Positions 1 through 9,155 of a stretch of 64,000 bases of DNA are shown one piece after another. Position 1 is the stretch's first letter, and every line of letters begins with the position of its first letter. This DNA is from Deltaproteobacteria bacterium (GTDB taxonomy: Bacteria; Myxococcota; Kuafuiibacteriia; Kuafuiibacteriales; Kuafuiibacteriaceae), in assembly GCA_011526105.1 (NCBI GenBank), contig WYAZ01000031.1, positions 62,001-126,000 of the forward strand. Reading direction: 5' to 3'. A model generated the notes under the pieces. The model was not told the DNA's origin and did no database searches. It saw nothing but the letters and a program-made list of their open reading frames with translations. The position numbers were made by a program, and so were the translations under genes.

Positions 1-2
1 TC

Positions 3-179
3 TTCGACCTTGGGAAGAGCGCGCTCAATGCACTCTTCCGTGGAGGGAACGTGCACGGGACCGGGAGTGTCCGGCGCAACCTGGAGCGAGTCAAGGCGGC
101 GGTGGGCGGAGGTCCGGTTCTGTCTGACCCCGATTTCCCCTGCAGCGGGTACTGTGTCCCAAACCCGAGGTCCAGGTAA
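3..179 (+). CDS. C-terminal end of an unidentified protein (partial)
   Basis: A frame open from the window edge runs 58 codons to a TAA at 177-179. Codon third positions are mostly G or C, as in the real genes nearby, so it is probably the tail of an upstream gene. The visible peptide includes LGKSALNALF, a Gly-rich stretch and a Cys-containing end (DFPCSGYCVP). I do not recognise a family. The stop codon shares bases with the TAAGAT hexamer that precedes the kinase start, so the kinase follows only 11 bp downstream. Confidence 0.5.
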   Translation, partial: FDLGKSALNALFRGGNVHGTGSVRRNLERVKAAVGGGPVLSDPDFPCSGYCVPNPRSR

Positions 180-182
180 GAT
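154..182 (+). promoter_or_regulatory. Possible leaderless promoter of the kinase gene
   Basis: TAAGAT at 177-182 ends 8 nt before the TTG start at 191. The 17-bp-distant hexamer GTGTCC (154-159) is a weak -35. No Shine-Dalgarno precedes the TTG. The call rests on the repetition of this layout at other genes in the window. Confidence 0.3.
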
Positions 183-190
183 CGAGCGTC

Positions 191-3100
191 TTGCGCCCGG
201 GAGAGACCATCGCCGGCCGATACGAGCTCGTGCGGCTCGCGCGAGGTGGAGCATCGGGGATGGTCTTCGAGGCGCAGGATCGTGAACGCGCTTCGAAGGT
301 GGCGTTGAAGCTCATTCACACCCACCGGAACGACGACGCTTTTCGGGCTCGCGTCGAGCGCGAGATCGAGATCTTGAAGACGCTCAACCACCCGAACGTA
401 GTCCGGTATCTCGATTCAGGGGTTGCGGACGGCACGATGATCTATCTCGCGCTCGAGTGGCTCGAAGGAGAGGATCTCGCCGACTACTGTGCGAAGCGCA
501 CCTTGCCGCTCGGGATCGCCCTGAGGCTCTGCCGTCAGATCGCCTCCGCGCTGTCCGCGGCTCACGCGAGAGGAATCGTCCATCGCGACGTGAAGCCCGC
601 CAATGTGTTCCTCGTGAATCCCGAGACGCCGACGCCCGAGGCTCGTCTCTTGGACTTCGGGGTGGCCAAGCAGAGTGAGGTCGCGGGGGTGACCCAGGCT
701 GGCGCGATCCTCGGCACCGCGAGCTACATGGCCCCGGAACAAGCGCATCACGCACGCAAGGTCGATGGCCGAGCGGATGTCTTCAGCTTGGGGGTCGTGC
801 TCTTCGAGCTGATCGCCGGGCGGCTACCTTGGGCCAGTCACTCCGAGCTGGCGCGCCTCGCGCGCATTCTCGTCGAGGCTGCGATTCCCATTGCCGAGAT
901 CTGTCCCGAGCTTCCCTCGCGCGTGTCGAGCCTCGTGGATGCGATGCTGCACGTCGAGGCGGAGAAGCGCGTTCAGGACATGGAACGCGTGGTCGAGGAG
1001 CTTGGCGACGCGCTCGAACAACTGGATGCGGATCTCCTCGGCCGAGTGTACGCACCCACGGTGCCGCTGTCCGCCATCGAGAGCTTTGGACGCGAGGACA
1101 CCAAGTCGATCCAAGCGTCCGAGCTTCGCTTCGGTCGGTCCGAGGTGACTCCGATCTTCGAGACGACCAGCGTTCGAACCGAGCCCTTTGGTGAGCTGCG
1201 TCCATCGGGCTCGGACAAGGGCGGAATCCCGGCCGCTCGGATGGAAGAGGGCAATTCGCTCTCGCATGTGCAGCTTCATGGCCGGGGAGAACTGATTGGG
1301 CGTGACGCGGTCCTGGAGCGGCTCCGCAACGAGGTCCTCCGGGCGCTGACCATGCGCGCGCCGACCTGTGTGCTCGTGGTCGGCGCCGCCGGGGCCGGCA
1401 AGACGCGGATCCGGACGGAGCTGCAGCGTCGCCTCAAGGAGCTCCCGCAAAAACCCACCGTGCTCGCGGGTCGGGCCGAAGAGCCGGTGCGGGCCGCGCC
1501 CTACCGCTTTCTGCGCCGGCTCTTGTTGCTCGACGCGCGCGTGTTTCCCGACGATCCCGTCGAGGAGCGACGGCGCAAGGTGAGTCGCCTCGTCCCGGCG
1601 CCCGAGGTGGTGAGCCGCGCCATGAGGACCACAGCCCGCGGGCGCGCTGACTGGCTCGATCGTCCGTCGGTGGTGGCGCTCTTGGCCGATGGGTTCGACG
1701 CCGACGCGGGCGAATCGGATGCGCGAGACTCCGATCGTCAGGTCGCGCTTTCGCTCCTGGGTTCGGTGCTCGACGTGCCGTTTCCCTCCCCGTTTCCGCT
1801 CGAGTCCATCCACGGGGATCCGACGATCTTCGGCGCCGAACTCGAGCGAACGCTCGACCTGGTCTTCGCCGAGCGCGCAAAGAGCGAGGCTCTCATTCTG
1901 CTCGTGGACGATGCGCATTTGCTCGATCGAAAGAGCGCCGAGTTGCTCGCGGGATTGGTCTCCGAGGGGCGCAAGGGGCGCCTCGCGGTGATCGCCTTCG
2001 CTCAGCCCACCATTCAATCGGTGGAGGAACCGGCCTCGGTGCTCGCGGAGCTGAGCCAGGTGAAGCTCGAGCTTCCTCCGCTCGAGACCGATGACGCCGC
2101 CGATCTCGTGCGAACGCTCGTGCCGGCTACGATCGACCCCGCTTCGCTCCTCCGGCTCGTGAACGCTTCGGGGGGGAGTCCGCTGCAGCTCGAGCAGGTG
2201 ACTCGGGCCGTCACCGAGGCCCGTGTGCTCGAACCGCAGCGAGACGGTGTGTTCCGCTTGCAGACCGCGGCCGAGGCGGAAGGCTCCGAGCTGGTCCCAC
2301 CCACCGCCGCCGCCGCCGTGCGGGTGCGCCTTCGCCAGCTCGAGCAGCGGCTTCAGAAGACGCTCGTGGCCGCCGCGATCTTTGGCGACGTCTTCTGGAC
2401 AGAAGGCGTCGCCGAGGTGACCGACCAGAGCGTCGAGCACACGGCGGAGCAGCTCGACCGTCTCTTGCTCGCGGACCTCGTTCGGCGGCGACCGACGCCA
2501 CGATACCGCGGGGTCACCGAGCTCGAATTCGCGCATTCCGTGATCCGCCGGGTGGTGCTCTCGAAGATCCGACCGGGCACTCGTCAGGGCCTCGAGAAGC
2601 GAGCCGCCGCGTATCTCGAGTCGCGAGGTGAAGCCGACGCCGCAACCCTCGCCGGACACTACCTCCGAGCGGGCGTCCCCGAGATGGGCGTGCCTCTGCT
2701 TTGTGAAGCGGCCCGTCTCTGCCTCTCGTTGGGCGCCTTTGAGGACGCGATGGTCCTCGCCGAGGAGGGCCTGGAGGCTCTGAGCGAAGCGGGGCCCTTG
2801 GAGGCGACGAGCGCCGAGCTGCTCGAGACCTTGGCGGAGAGCGCCGCCCACCTCGGGCGAGCCGCAGACGCGGACCAGGCCTTGATGCGGCTCCTCGAAC
2901 TGCCCATCCCGGACCTCCGCCGAGCATCGGCACTGCTCTCTCGCGCGCGCTCGGCCGTGCGCATGGAGAGCTACGCGGACGCGCGCACCCACGCTCGCGC
3001 CGCGGTGGAGCTCTACGCGAAGGTGGAGGCGCCCCTCGAGCGAGCCGAGGCCGAGGTCGTACGTGCGCGCGCAGACGAGGCGATGGCGGCGTCGCGCGAT

Positions 3101-3994
3101 GCTCTTCGAGGGTACCTCGGCGTGAAGACTCGCGCGGAGCTTCTGGGCGCGCGTGCGCTGCTTGGCCAAGCCGTCCGAGGGCTCGCGCGGATCGGCCTGG
3201 CTTCGGGTGATCTTCGGAGCGCGGAGGCTCGCTTTCAGGAGGCGTTGGTTCACGCTCGGGCGTCGCGCGACATCGAGGGTGTCTTCGAGTCGACCTTGGG
3301 ACTGGCCGAGGTCTCGGCTCGCACGGGAGGTCTCGACGAAGCTCGCAAGCGCCTCGATGGCGCGGACCGGCTCGCGCGGAGGCCAGAGCACGACGGTCGC
3401 GCTGCGGTTCGGCGGGCGTTGCTGCTCGCCGAGCAGGGCTCGATCGAAGTCTCGCAAGCGCGGCTGCGAGAAGTCTGGGCGACGGCAGTGAGCCCCGGCG
3501 TGGGCTCGGTGTCCCTGCTACACGCCGTCTTCGTGGGACTGGGGCACGAGGATGCTCAGCCGCCGGTAGACTTGATCCCCGCCGTGCGCGAGAGCCACAC
3601 GCGGCTGAGTTCGGCGCACCCCGCGTTGGCTCTTCCCATGCAGATGGCGCTCGCGCTGCTCTTGGCGGAGTCGGGTGAGGCGCAGGAGGCCGGGACCACG
3701 ATGGAGGCGGCGCGTCTTCGCTTCGCCCGCGACGGGACCATGGTCGAGATCGAGGCTGCGCGGTTCTTGTTGGCACGCCATCGAGTCCTCGAGTGCAGCA
3801 AAGCACGGGCGGAAGAACAGCTCTCGGCCTTGCGCGAGGTCGTGGAGCAGATCGACCTCGTGGGGAGCCGACTCGAGCGCAAGACGCGAGGGGCGTTCCT
3901 CGAGCGCGGGCTGGCTAGAACCGTGCTGGAACTCGCGACCAAGCGGGGTTTGATCGTCACGCGGGACGAGCTGTCCGGCCGACTGAGTATGTGA
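191..3994 (+). CDS. Ser/Thr protein kinase fused to an ATPase and TPR-like region
   Basis: A 1267-aa cytosolic signalling protein. The N-terminal ~280 residues are a eukaryote-type kinase: Gly loop LARGGASG (about 16-24), VALK lysine (~40), catalytic HRDVKPAN (131-138), DFG in LLDFGVAK (~155) and GTASYMAPEQ (~176-185). After a linker comes a predicted AAA/STAND-type ATPase with Walker A GAAGAGKT (~398-405) and Walker B LILLVDDAH (~568). From ~800 on the protein is Ala/Leu/Glu-rich helical repeat, consistent with TPR-like ligand or partner binding. This architecture is common in Myxococcota. The kinase has the catalytic residues for activity; its substrate is unknown. The start is a TTG without Shine-Dalgarno but just after a TAAGAT box. 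A DUF547 gene follows after 3 bp. Confidence 0.9.
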   Translation: MRPGETIAGRYELVRLARGGASGMVFEAQDRERASKVALKLIHTHRNDDAFRARVEREIEILKTLNHPNVVRYLDSGVADGTMIYLALEWLEGEDLADYCAKRTLPLGIALRLCRQIASALSAAHARGIVHRDVKPANVFLVNPETPTPEARLLDFGVAKQSEVAGVTQAGAILGTASYMAPEQAHHARKVDGRADVFSLGVVLFELIAGRLPWASHSELARLARILVEAAIPIAEICPELPSRVSSLVDAMLHVEAEKRVQDMERVVEELGDALEQLDADLLGRVYAPTVPLSAIESFGREDTKSIQASELRFGRSEVTPIFETTSVRTEPFGELRPSGSDKGGIPAARMEEGNSLSHVQLHGRGELIGRDAVLERLRNEVLRALTMRAPTCVLVVGAAGAGKTRIRTELQRRLKELPQKPTVLAGRAEEPVRAAPYRFLRRLLLLDARVFPDDPVEERRRKVSRLVPAPEVVSRAMRTTARGRADWLDRPSVVALLADGFDADAGESDARDSDRQVALSLLGSVLDVPFPSPFPLESIHGDPTIFGAELERTLDLVFAERAKSEALILLVDDAHLLDRKSAELLAGLVSEGRKGRLAVIAFAQPTIQSVEEPASVLAELSQVKLELPPLETDDAADLVRTLVPATIDPASLLRLVNASGGSPLQLEQVTRAVTEARVLEPQRDGVFRLQTAAEAEGSELVPPTAAAAVRVRLRQLEQRLQKTLVAAAIFGDVFWTEGVAEVTDQSVEHTAEQLDRLLLADLVRRRPTPRYRGVTELEFAHSVIRRVVLSKIRPGTRQGLEKRAAAYLESRGEADAATLAGHYLRAGVPEMGVPLLCEAARLCLSLGAFEDAMVLAEEGLEALSEAGPLEATSAELLETLAESAAHLGRAADADQALMRLLELPIPDLRRASALLSRARSAVRMESYADARTHARAAVELYAKVEAPLERAEAEVVRARADEAMAASRDALRGYLGVKTRAELLGARALLGQAVRGLARIGLASGDLRSAEARFQEALVHARASRDIEGVFESTLGLAEVSARTGGLDEARKRLDGADRLARRPEHDGRAAVRRALLLAEQGSIEVSQARLREVWATAVSPGVGSVSLLHAVFVGLGHEDAQPPVDLIPAVRESHTRLSSAHPALALPMQMALALLLAESGEAQEAGTTMEAARLRFARDGTMVEIEAARFLLARHRVLECSKARAEEQLSALREVVEQIDLVGSRLERKTRGAFLERGLARTVLELATKRGLIVTRDELSGRLSM

Positions 3995-3997
3995 GCC

Positions 3998-4828
3998 ATG
4001 CACAGTCGAATCCCCCTCGCCGTCGCCGCGATCTTCGCCGGGCTCGCCTCGTCCTATGCGGCGTTTTACCTTCGAGGCGAAGCGCCGCCTCCCATGCCAC
4101 CGCCGGCGCCCGCGCGAGCCGTCAAGGAGGCTGCTCACTTCGACCACGGAGACCTCGATGCTTTGCTCTCGCACTTTGTCGACGAGGCGGGACTCGTAGA
4201 CTACGCGGGTCTCCTGCAATCGCGTTCCGATCTACAGGCCTGGCTCGGCCGAATCAGCACGTACTCTCCGGATTCACACCCTTCGATGTTCCCGGACGAG
4301 AACGCACGGCTCGCGTACTGGCTCAACGCCTACAACGCCTGGGCCTTGTATCTCGTGACCGAGCCTGGCTCGGCCGGCCCGGCGGGCGAGGAGCAGCTCG
4401 AGTTCTTCGTGAGGCGACGGGTTCGTCTCGGTGGAAAGGTCATCAGCCTCTTCGATCTCGACCACGACATCATCCGTGATCGATTCGAGGATCCTCGTGT
4501 GCACTTCGCGTTGAACTTTGGTGCGCTCGGCGGGCCCGCGCTCCAGCGCGAGGCCTTTCGAGGTGAGCGCTTGTCGGAGCAGCTCGATGCGGCGACGCGA
4601 CGGTTCTGCGCCGATGAGAGCAAGGTCCTCGTGCGGGCTGGACAAGTGGAGGTCTCGGCGTTGTTCGACTGGTACGCGCAGGACTTCGATCCCGACGGGG
4701 GCGCCATCGCGTTCTGCGAGAAGTGGGGGCGGGCGGGTCTGCCGCTCGACGGAGACGTCGCGTATCTGCCCTTCGACTGGCGGCTCAACGCGCAACCGGG
4801 TCGCGAGATCAGCTCCACCTCCGAGTGA
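3998..4828 (+). CDS. DUF547 domain protein with N-terminal membrane anchor or signal
   Basis: A 276-aa protein starting 3 bp after the kinase stop, so probably in the same transcript. Residues ~5-22 form a hydrophobic signal or anchor, followed by a Pro-rich linker (PPPMPPPAPA). The rest matches the DUF547 pattern: DEAGLVDYAGL near the start and NARLAYWLNAYNAWAL at about residues 102-117, a well-known block of this family. The family is predicted to be exported, with a conserved Cys/His site seen in some members, but no biochemical role is established. The kinase link is positional only. Confidence 0.75.
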   Translation: MHSRIPLAVAAIFAGLASSYAAFYLRGEAPPPMPPPAPARAVKEAAHFDHGDLDALLSHFVDEAGLVDYAGLLQSRSDLQAWLGRISTYSPDSHPSMFPDENARLAYWLNAYNAWALYLVTEPGSAGPAGEEQLEFFVRRRVRLGGKVISLFDLDHDIIRDRFEDPRVHFALNFGALGGPALQREAFRGERLSEQLDAATRRFCADESKVLVRAGQVEVSALFDWYAQDFDPDGGAIAFCEKWGRAGLPLDGDVAYLPFDWRLNAQPGREISSTSE

Positions 4829-4883
4829 AGTGCCGGCGCGGTCGGCGTTGTCTGTCATGACCGGAGGCGCCATAGTCTGGGAG

Positions 4884-6260
4884 GTGCGAACCCTCCTCGT
4901 TCTGTCGCGCTGGGCTGGCCTCTGGGCCATCATCACCGCGTGTGATTCCGGTGTGCAATTCGACAAGTGGCCCGGTGATGAGGATGCTCAGGCGCGGATC
5001 GCGGTCCTCACCGACGCGCAGGGGTTGGTCGTCGAACTTCGGGCCTTGGGTCCGACCGACCGGCTCGAGGTGAGCGCATCGGGTGGGGGTGCTGGGTTGC
5101 GCATCGAGCTCCTCACCTACACTCAGTCCCTCGCCGAGCTTGGGCTGACTGCCGGCGTTCTCGACGCATCCGCCGGCTGCGCTCGAGGCTGCGCGCTTGT
5201 CGCTCCGGCGCAGAGCTTCTCGGCGGCGCTCGAGTTCACGGGTGAGCCTCTTGCATGGCAACCCGGCGACGCCAGCGATCGGGTCCTCGAGACCTTGGTG
5301 ACGGACCACGTCATTCGGTGCGATCGCTGCGCGCTCTACGCTGCGGAGGTGGTTCATCTTCCTCCGGACGTCGCCGACATCACGACGGCGTTCTTCGCGA
5401 ACGGAGATCCCTGGACCTACGTCGGCCTCGACTTCGGCGACCTATTTAGGTTGGATGCCAGCCTTCGAGTGGAGCGTGTCTGCCGGGCCTTCGCAGGCTA
5501 CAAGCTTCGCGGGGCGGTTCGCTTCGAGGAGAGCTTGTGGGTCCAGGACAGATTCTCGATCCACCATCTCGACCTCTCGGCGCAGCAGCCAGACGAGAGT
5601 TGTGTGGTCTCGACCAGTACGGCTCCGCCGACTCTCGATACGCAGCTCGATCACTTGGCCGGTTCGGCCGACCCGCAGAACTTCGAGTTGTACGTGCTCG
5701 ACTTCGGAGGGGGATTGCACCGCTTCGACGGCTCGAACTGGTCTCTCACCGAGCGCCTCGAGCTCGGGTCCGATCCCAGGACGGATCTGCTTTGGCTCGA
5801 GCCCGGGCGGTTGTCGGTCACGCCGGGAGACGACCGGGTGCAGCTCGTAGGGGGCCCGTCCGCCCAGGTCCATCGCGTTCCCATGGCTGGGGCCGCGATT
5901 CGAGCTCAGGCTTTCGACACTACGCTCGGTCACGTCTTCCTGCTCAGAGAGGGTGGGCTCGCTTTCCTCAAAGAGGGACGCTGGCGACTCGAGGGTCGCG
6001 ACCGGGCCGAGTTGTTGAACGGGCGTGCGGTCGTGCCCGAGGATGGCGGGGTCCTGTATTCCGCCGCGGTGGGTACCTTCGGTCGCTGGTACCCCGAGAC
6101 GGGATACTGCCCCCTGCAGGATGGCTTGAGCCCGGAGCTCGTGCAGCGGTTCGGCCGGGTGGGGCCGCATGTCCTCTTTGACGATGTCTCCCAGAACGCC
6201 ACGTTTGGACCCGCCGTCGGTGCCGTGAGCAGGGCGCGTTCGCGCTGCGATGTGCCCTGA
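4884..6260 (+). CDS. Unknown lipoprotein, probable beta-propeller
   Basis: The frame can begin at ATG 4857, but GTG 4884 is preferred. From there the protein has a basic N-terminus, a hydrophobic stretch and the lipobox-like IITAC about 20 residues in, and the hexamer TAGTCT lies 5 nt upstream. The ~458-aa product is rich in Gly, Asp and aromatic residues with repeated short beta-type segments such as LYVLDFGGGLHRFDG, suggestive of a propeller, and it has a CDRC motif in the middle. No family is recognised. It is likely an outer-surface or periplasmic lipoprotein. A 100-bp gap separates it from the next gene. Confidence 0.65.
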   Translation: MRTLLVLSRWAGLWAIITACDSGVQFDKWPGDEDAQARIAVLTDAQGLVVELRALGPTDRLEVSASGGGAGLRIELLTYTQSLAELGLTAGVLDASAGCARGCALVAPAQSFSAALEFTGEPLAWQPGDASDRVLETLVTDHVIRCDRCALYAAEVVHLPPDVADITTAFFANGDPWTYVGLDFGDLFRLDASLRVERVCRAFAGYKLRGAVRFEESLWVQDRFSIHHLDLSAQQPDESCVVSTSTAPPTLDTQLDHLAGSADPQNFELYVLDFGGGLHRFDGSNWSLTERLELGSDPRTDLLWLEPGRLSVTPGDDRVQLVGGPSAQVHRVPMAGAAIRAQAFDTTLGHVFLLREGGLAFLKEGRWRLEGRDRAELLNGRAVVPEDGGVLYSAAVGTFGRWYPETGYCPLQDGLSPELVQRFGRVGPHVLFDDVSQNATFGPAVGAVSRARSRCDVP

Positions 6261-6325
6261 CCCTGGCCTACTGGGCTGTTCGTGCAGATGATTTTGGCCA
6301 ACCTGCTTCGGCACTGCATCGCGGC

Positions 6326-6354
6326 TGGAGCTGAACCGACGAGGCTGTTACCTT
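6326..6354 (+). promoter_or_regulatory. Candidate leaderless promoter of the TPR gene
   Basis: TACCTT (6349-6354) lies exactly 6 nt before the ATG at 6361, with a weak -35 TGGAGC (6326-6331) at 17 bp spacing. No Shine-Dalgarno is present. A transcript starting 7 nt after the -10 would begin at the A of ATG. Confidence 0.4.
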
Positions 6355-6360
6355 GCCCGG

Positions 6361-6786
6361 ATGCGTCTGGATGAGAGGCTGGATCAGCTCGACCGCCTGG
6401 CCCGGGGGGAGCTCACCCTCAGGGACCTCGCGGGCCTCGAAGCGAGTGAGCTCGAGGCCCTGGCTCACCTTGGTCGCGCTGCCTTCGAGAGCGGTCACTT
6501 CGACCGCGCGGCCCGGGTCTTCGCAGGGCTCGAACGGATCGAACCCGATGTCCCCGTCCACGTCCTCCGTCGCGCGCATGCGGAGGCTCGGGATGGTCGG
6601 GCGTCGGCGGCGCTCGACGCGCTCAACCGCTATCTCGATCGCGAAGAGCACCGACCGAAGAGCGACCTGCAAGAGGCCTTGCTTCTGCGTGCGAATCTGC
6701 TCCGCACCGCCGATCCCGAGGCTGCGTATCACGACGTGCAAGCGGCTCAGATCCTGGCCGAGCAGGTGAGGGGCGCGTCTCGATGA
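6361..6786 (+). CDS. Small TPR-like protein, possible chaperone partner
   Basis: A 141-aa, strongly helical, acidic protein. The repeat-like segments LGRAAFESGHFDRAARVFAGL and the following Ala-rich helices fit tetratricopeptide repeats. Size and TPR content resemble SycD/LcrH-type secretion chaperones, but that assignment is inference only. The gene overlaps the next one by ATGA (6783-6786), so the two are translationally coupled and the proteins probably act together. No signal peptide is visible. Confidence 0.65.
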   Translation: MRLDERLDQLDRLARGELTLRDLAGLEASELEALAHLGRAAFESGHFDRAARVFAGLERIEPDVPVHVLRRAHAEARDGRASAALDALNRYLDREEHRPKSDLQEALLLRANLLRTADPEAAYHDVQAAQILAEQVRGASR

Positions 6787-8738
6787 AGGTCGACAAGAGC
6801 GGCCCGACTCCAGTTCGGGGTGAAGACGCCCCTGCTCTGTCCGTGGAGAGCAGCAAGGTGTTGTCTGCGGGCGCCAAGGCGTTGAGCCAGCCCGAGATGC
6901 TCGTCGACCTGGATCACTACCTGAAAGTCCTCGCCAAGAACGACGCGAAACAACTCCCAGGCAGTCTCGCGCGGATCAAGCCCCCCAAGAAGGGAGGCTC
7001 GGCTGCCTTCTCCAAGGCGATCTCGGACAGCCTGGTGAGTTCGCTCGCGATCATGTCCAGCATCTACGCGGATGGCTTCGTGACCGAGCACGAGATGGTG
7101 AGCCTGGGGAAGGTGTCGCGGCAGCTCGGCGACGTGCTCGCGCTTCGGGAAGACGGTGCGTTCGAGATGCTATCCAAGCCGATGCGGCAACGCCTCGAGC
7201 ACCTATTGTTCTCACCGCTCGAGGGCCTGATCAAATCCGCGAAGGCCGACAACCACGAGGTGCTTCGCGCTTTGGAGCACCGGGATCTCGCCGCGTTCTC
7301 GGAGCGGATCTCCGGCCCGACCAAGTTCGAGACCGTGAACCTCGACGCGGTGCTGAGCGCCGGCGAAGGTGCTTCCCTCCAGCACAGCGGGCGTTATGGC
7401 AACGGTGATGTCCTACTCGTGGCCCGGTCCGATGGGTCTACAGTCCTTGGGGTGGTGGTGGGCCGAGAGCCCGAGGGCGACTTGCGCGTCGAAGTCGCCG
7501 CCGGCGAGAGCCTGGCTTTTCGCACGGTGGACGAGACCGCACTGCGGGCGACAAATCCGCTGAAGATCGGTGACTACATCGCGGACTTCGAGGGCAAGGA
7601 GTTCTGGGTCAAGGCCTCCGCTCAGGGAGCGCTCAGGGGCGCCTCTCGAGACACGCAGACTGGGGCCGTCGCCGAGCTGGACGCAAAAGCCGTGCGTGCG
7701 CTCGCGAGGCGGCTCGACAAGGCGACTCGAGCCGCGCGAGCCGAGGGTCGGTCCACTTTGGGTTTTGGTTCGGGACCCGTTCCAGCCGCCAAGACGAAGT
7801 CGAAGGCTGAATCGAAGGCGGGCGCCAAGACCGAGGCCGCTCTCATGCTCCGAGCCGGCGGGGCCGAGACGCCCAAGGTGCAGACGCTCGAGCGCGCCTC
7901 GGCGCAGGGCGGGCTCTTCACCAACCGGGGCCCGAACAAGAAGGAGCACGGCGTCGAGTACGCGAAGTACAACGAGGATGCGGCGCTGCTTGGTGTGGTC
8001 AAGGGGCCCAAGGGTGATGTGTGGGTGGCCGGTGCATTCGATCAAGCCGGAGGCATGGGCAAGATACCGGGGCAGACAGGGGCCGCAAGCCGCATCGCAG
8101 CCGAACACCTGCTGGACGTCGCGGCCCAGGTGGCCAAAGGCGCCTCGCCGAAGACCGCGCTCAAAGAGGCCGTGGAGAAGGCGCACGCGGACGTACGCGC
8201 GCTGAACGAGCAACACGGCGTTGAAGCCATCACCACGGTCGCGAGCGGGGTCGTGGTGGGGAGCCGCGCCTTTGTCGTGAATACGGGCGACTCACAGGTC
8301 TATCAGTATTCCAAGAACGGTAAGTTGAAGGCGATGACACTCGCCCACAATCTGGGCGACGAGATGATTCGCAAGACCGGCGACGTGAACTCGGGGCTAA
8401 AGGTGGCGAACATCGTGACCAGCGCGCTCGGCATCGAGGGCGAGGCACCCAAGATCGACCTCTATGAGTGGAAGCTCGCTCCGGGCGACTATCTCGTCTT
8501 CGTCAGCGACGGCGTCTCGGATGCGAACTACTACGCTCAGCTCGCCGCTCACAAGACGAAGAAGAAGTGGACCCAGTCCGGCGGAGACAAGGTGGCCGAA
8601 GACCTCGGCCAGCTCCTGAAGAAGGGGCCGAGCGCCGAGGCCGCGACCGAGGCCATCCGCGACTACGCGCTCTCTCAGATGAAGAACGATCTCGGCAAAC
8701 CGGACAACACCACCGTCGTCGTGTTTCAACCGAAGTAG
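6783..8738 (+). CDS. PP2C-type protein phosphatase with a ~350-residue N-terminal region
   Basis: A 651-aa protein. The C-terminal ~250 residues carry the PP2C motif series: NEDAALLG (motif I), GAFDQAGG (the usual FDGHGG position), VNTGDSQVY (usual GDSR), TSALGI, FVSDGVSD and KPDNTTVVVF. The metal-binding aspartates are present, so it is probably active on phospho-Ser/Thr. The N-terminal part is not recognised: it is helical to ~180, then has a beta-rich segment and a Lys/Ala-rich linker (~325-355). There is no signal peptide or membrane segment. Coupling to the TPR gene suggests a chaperoned or secreted phosphatase, or a regulator paired with the kinase upstream; neither is proven. Confidence 0.85.
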   Translation: MKVDKSGPTPVRGEDAPALSVESSKVLSAGAKALSQPEMLVDLDHYLKVLAKNDAKQLPGSLARIKPPKKGGSAAFSKAISDSLVSSLAIMSSIYADGFVTEHEMVSLGKVSRQLGDVLALREDGAFEMLSKPMRQRLEHLLFSPLEGLIKSAKADNHEVLRALEHRDLAAFSERISGPTKFETVNLDAVLSAGEGASLQHSGRYGNGDVLLVARSDGSTVLGVVVGREPEGDLRVEVAAGESLAFRTVDETALRATNPLKIGDYIADFEGKEFWVKASAQGALRGASRDTQTGAVAELDAKAVRALARRLDKATRAARAEGRSTLGFGSGPVPAAKTKSKAESKAGAKTEAALMLRAGGAETPKVQTLERASAQGGLFTNRGPNKKEHGVEYAKYNEDAALLGVVKGPKGDVWVAGAFDQAGGMGKIPGQTGAASRIAAEHLLDVAAQVAKGASPKTALKEAVEKAHADVRALNEQHGVEAITTVASGVVVGSRAFVVNTGDSQVYQYSKNGKLKAMTLAHNLGDEMIRKTGDVNSGLKVANIVTSALGIEGEAPKIDLYEWKLAPGDYLVFVSDGVSDANYYAQLAAHKTKKKWTQSGGDKVAEDLGQLLKKGPSAEAATEAIRDYALSQMKNDLGKPDNTTVVVFQPK

Positions 8739-8747
8739 CGACTCCCG

Positions 8748-9155
8748 TCAGTCGGATCCGCTGGAGTCATCGAGCGGGCGGGCGAAGGCGAGCACGTGGC
8801 CGTCCTGGTCGAGGCTGTAGCCGGCCTCATGCCCCCAACTTTGACGTGAGACCGGGCTGAGCTCTCGGGCCCCCGCACCGAGCGCACGCTCATGGGCCGC
8901 GCGTGCATCCTCGACCAACAGGTAGAGCTCCGCTCTCGGGATCCCCGAGGCTTCTGCGGGGTCGGGCAGGCGCTCGCCGAGGAGGCGTCGGATGCCCGAC
9001 TCGGGCATGAGTCCGAGCACCGCGCCTCCGGGCAGACCGAACTCCGTCATGCCCGGCACGTAGAGCCGGGGCCCGACGCCCAGCGCTCTGCGATAGAACT
9101 CGGTGCTCGCGTCCTGGTTCGATACGTAGAGGATGAAGTGTGCTCCGGTGATCAT
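8748..9155 (-). CDS. VOC family (glyoxalase/bleomycin-resistance fold) protein
   Basis: A 135-aa single-domain protein. FILYVSNQDASTEFYRRALG at the N-terminus is the typical first beta-alpha unit of the vicinal-oxygen-chelate fold, and ELYLLVEDARAAHERALGAG plus YSLDQDGHVLAFARP form the second unit. Substrate cannot be deduced. The start codon overlaps the stop of the M64 peptidase gene (ATGA, 9152-9155), so it is the last gene of a coupled minus-strand operon. It converges with the PP2C gene across 9 bp. Confidence 0.85.
   Translation of the reverse strand: MITGAHFILYVSNQDASTEFYRRALGVGPRLYVPGMTEFGLPGGAVLGLMPESGIRRLLGERLPDPAEASGIPRAELYLLVEDARAAHERALGAGARELSPVSRQSWGHEAGYSLDQDGHVLAFARPLDDSSGSD

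Noticed and set aside
824-3457. 877-codon minus-strand frame inside the kinase gene
   Set aside because: Antisense shadow of a gene with intact kinase and ATPase motifs.
8739-8754. 5-bp stem CGACT/AGTCG between the PP2C and VOC genes as a terminator
   Set aside because: Too short and without U-tract to support.
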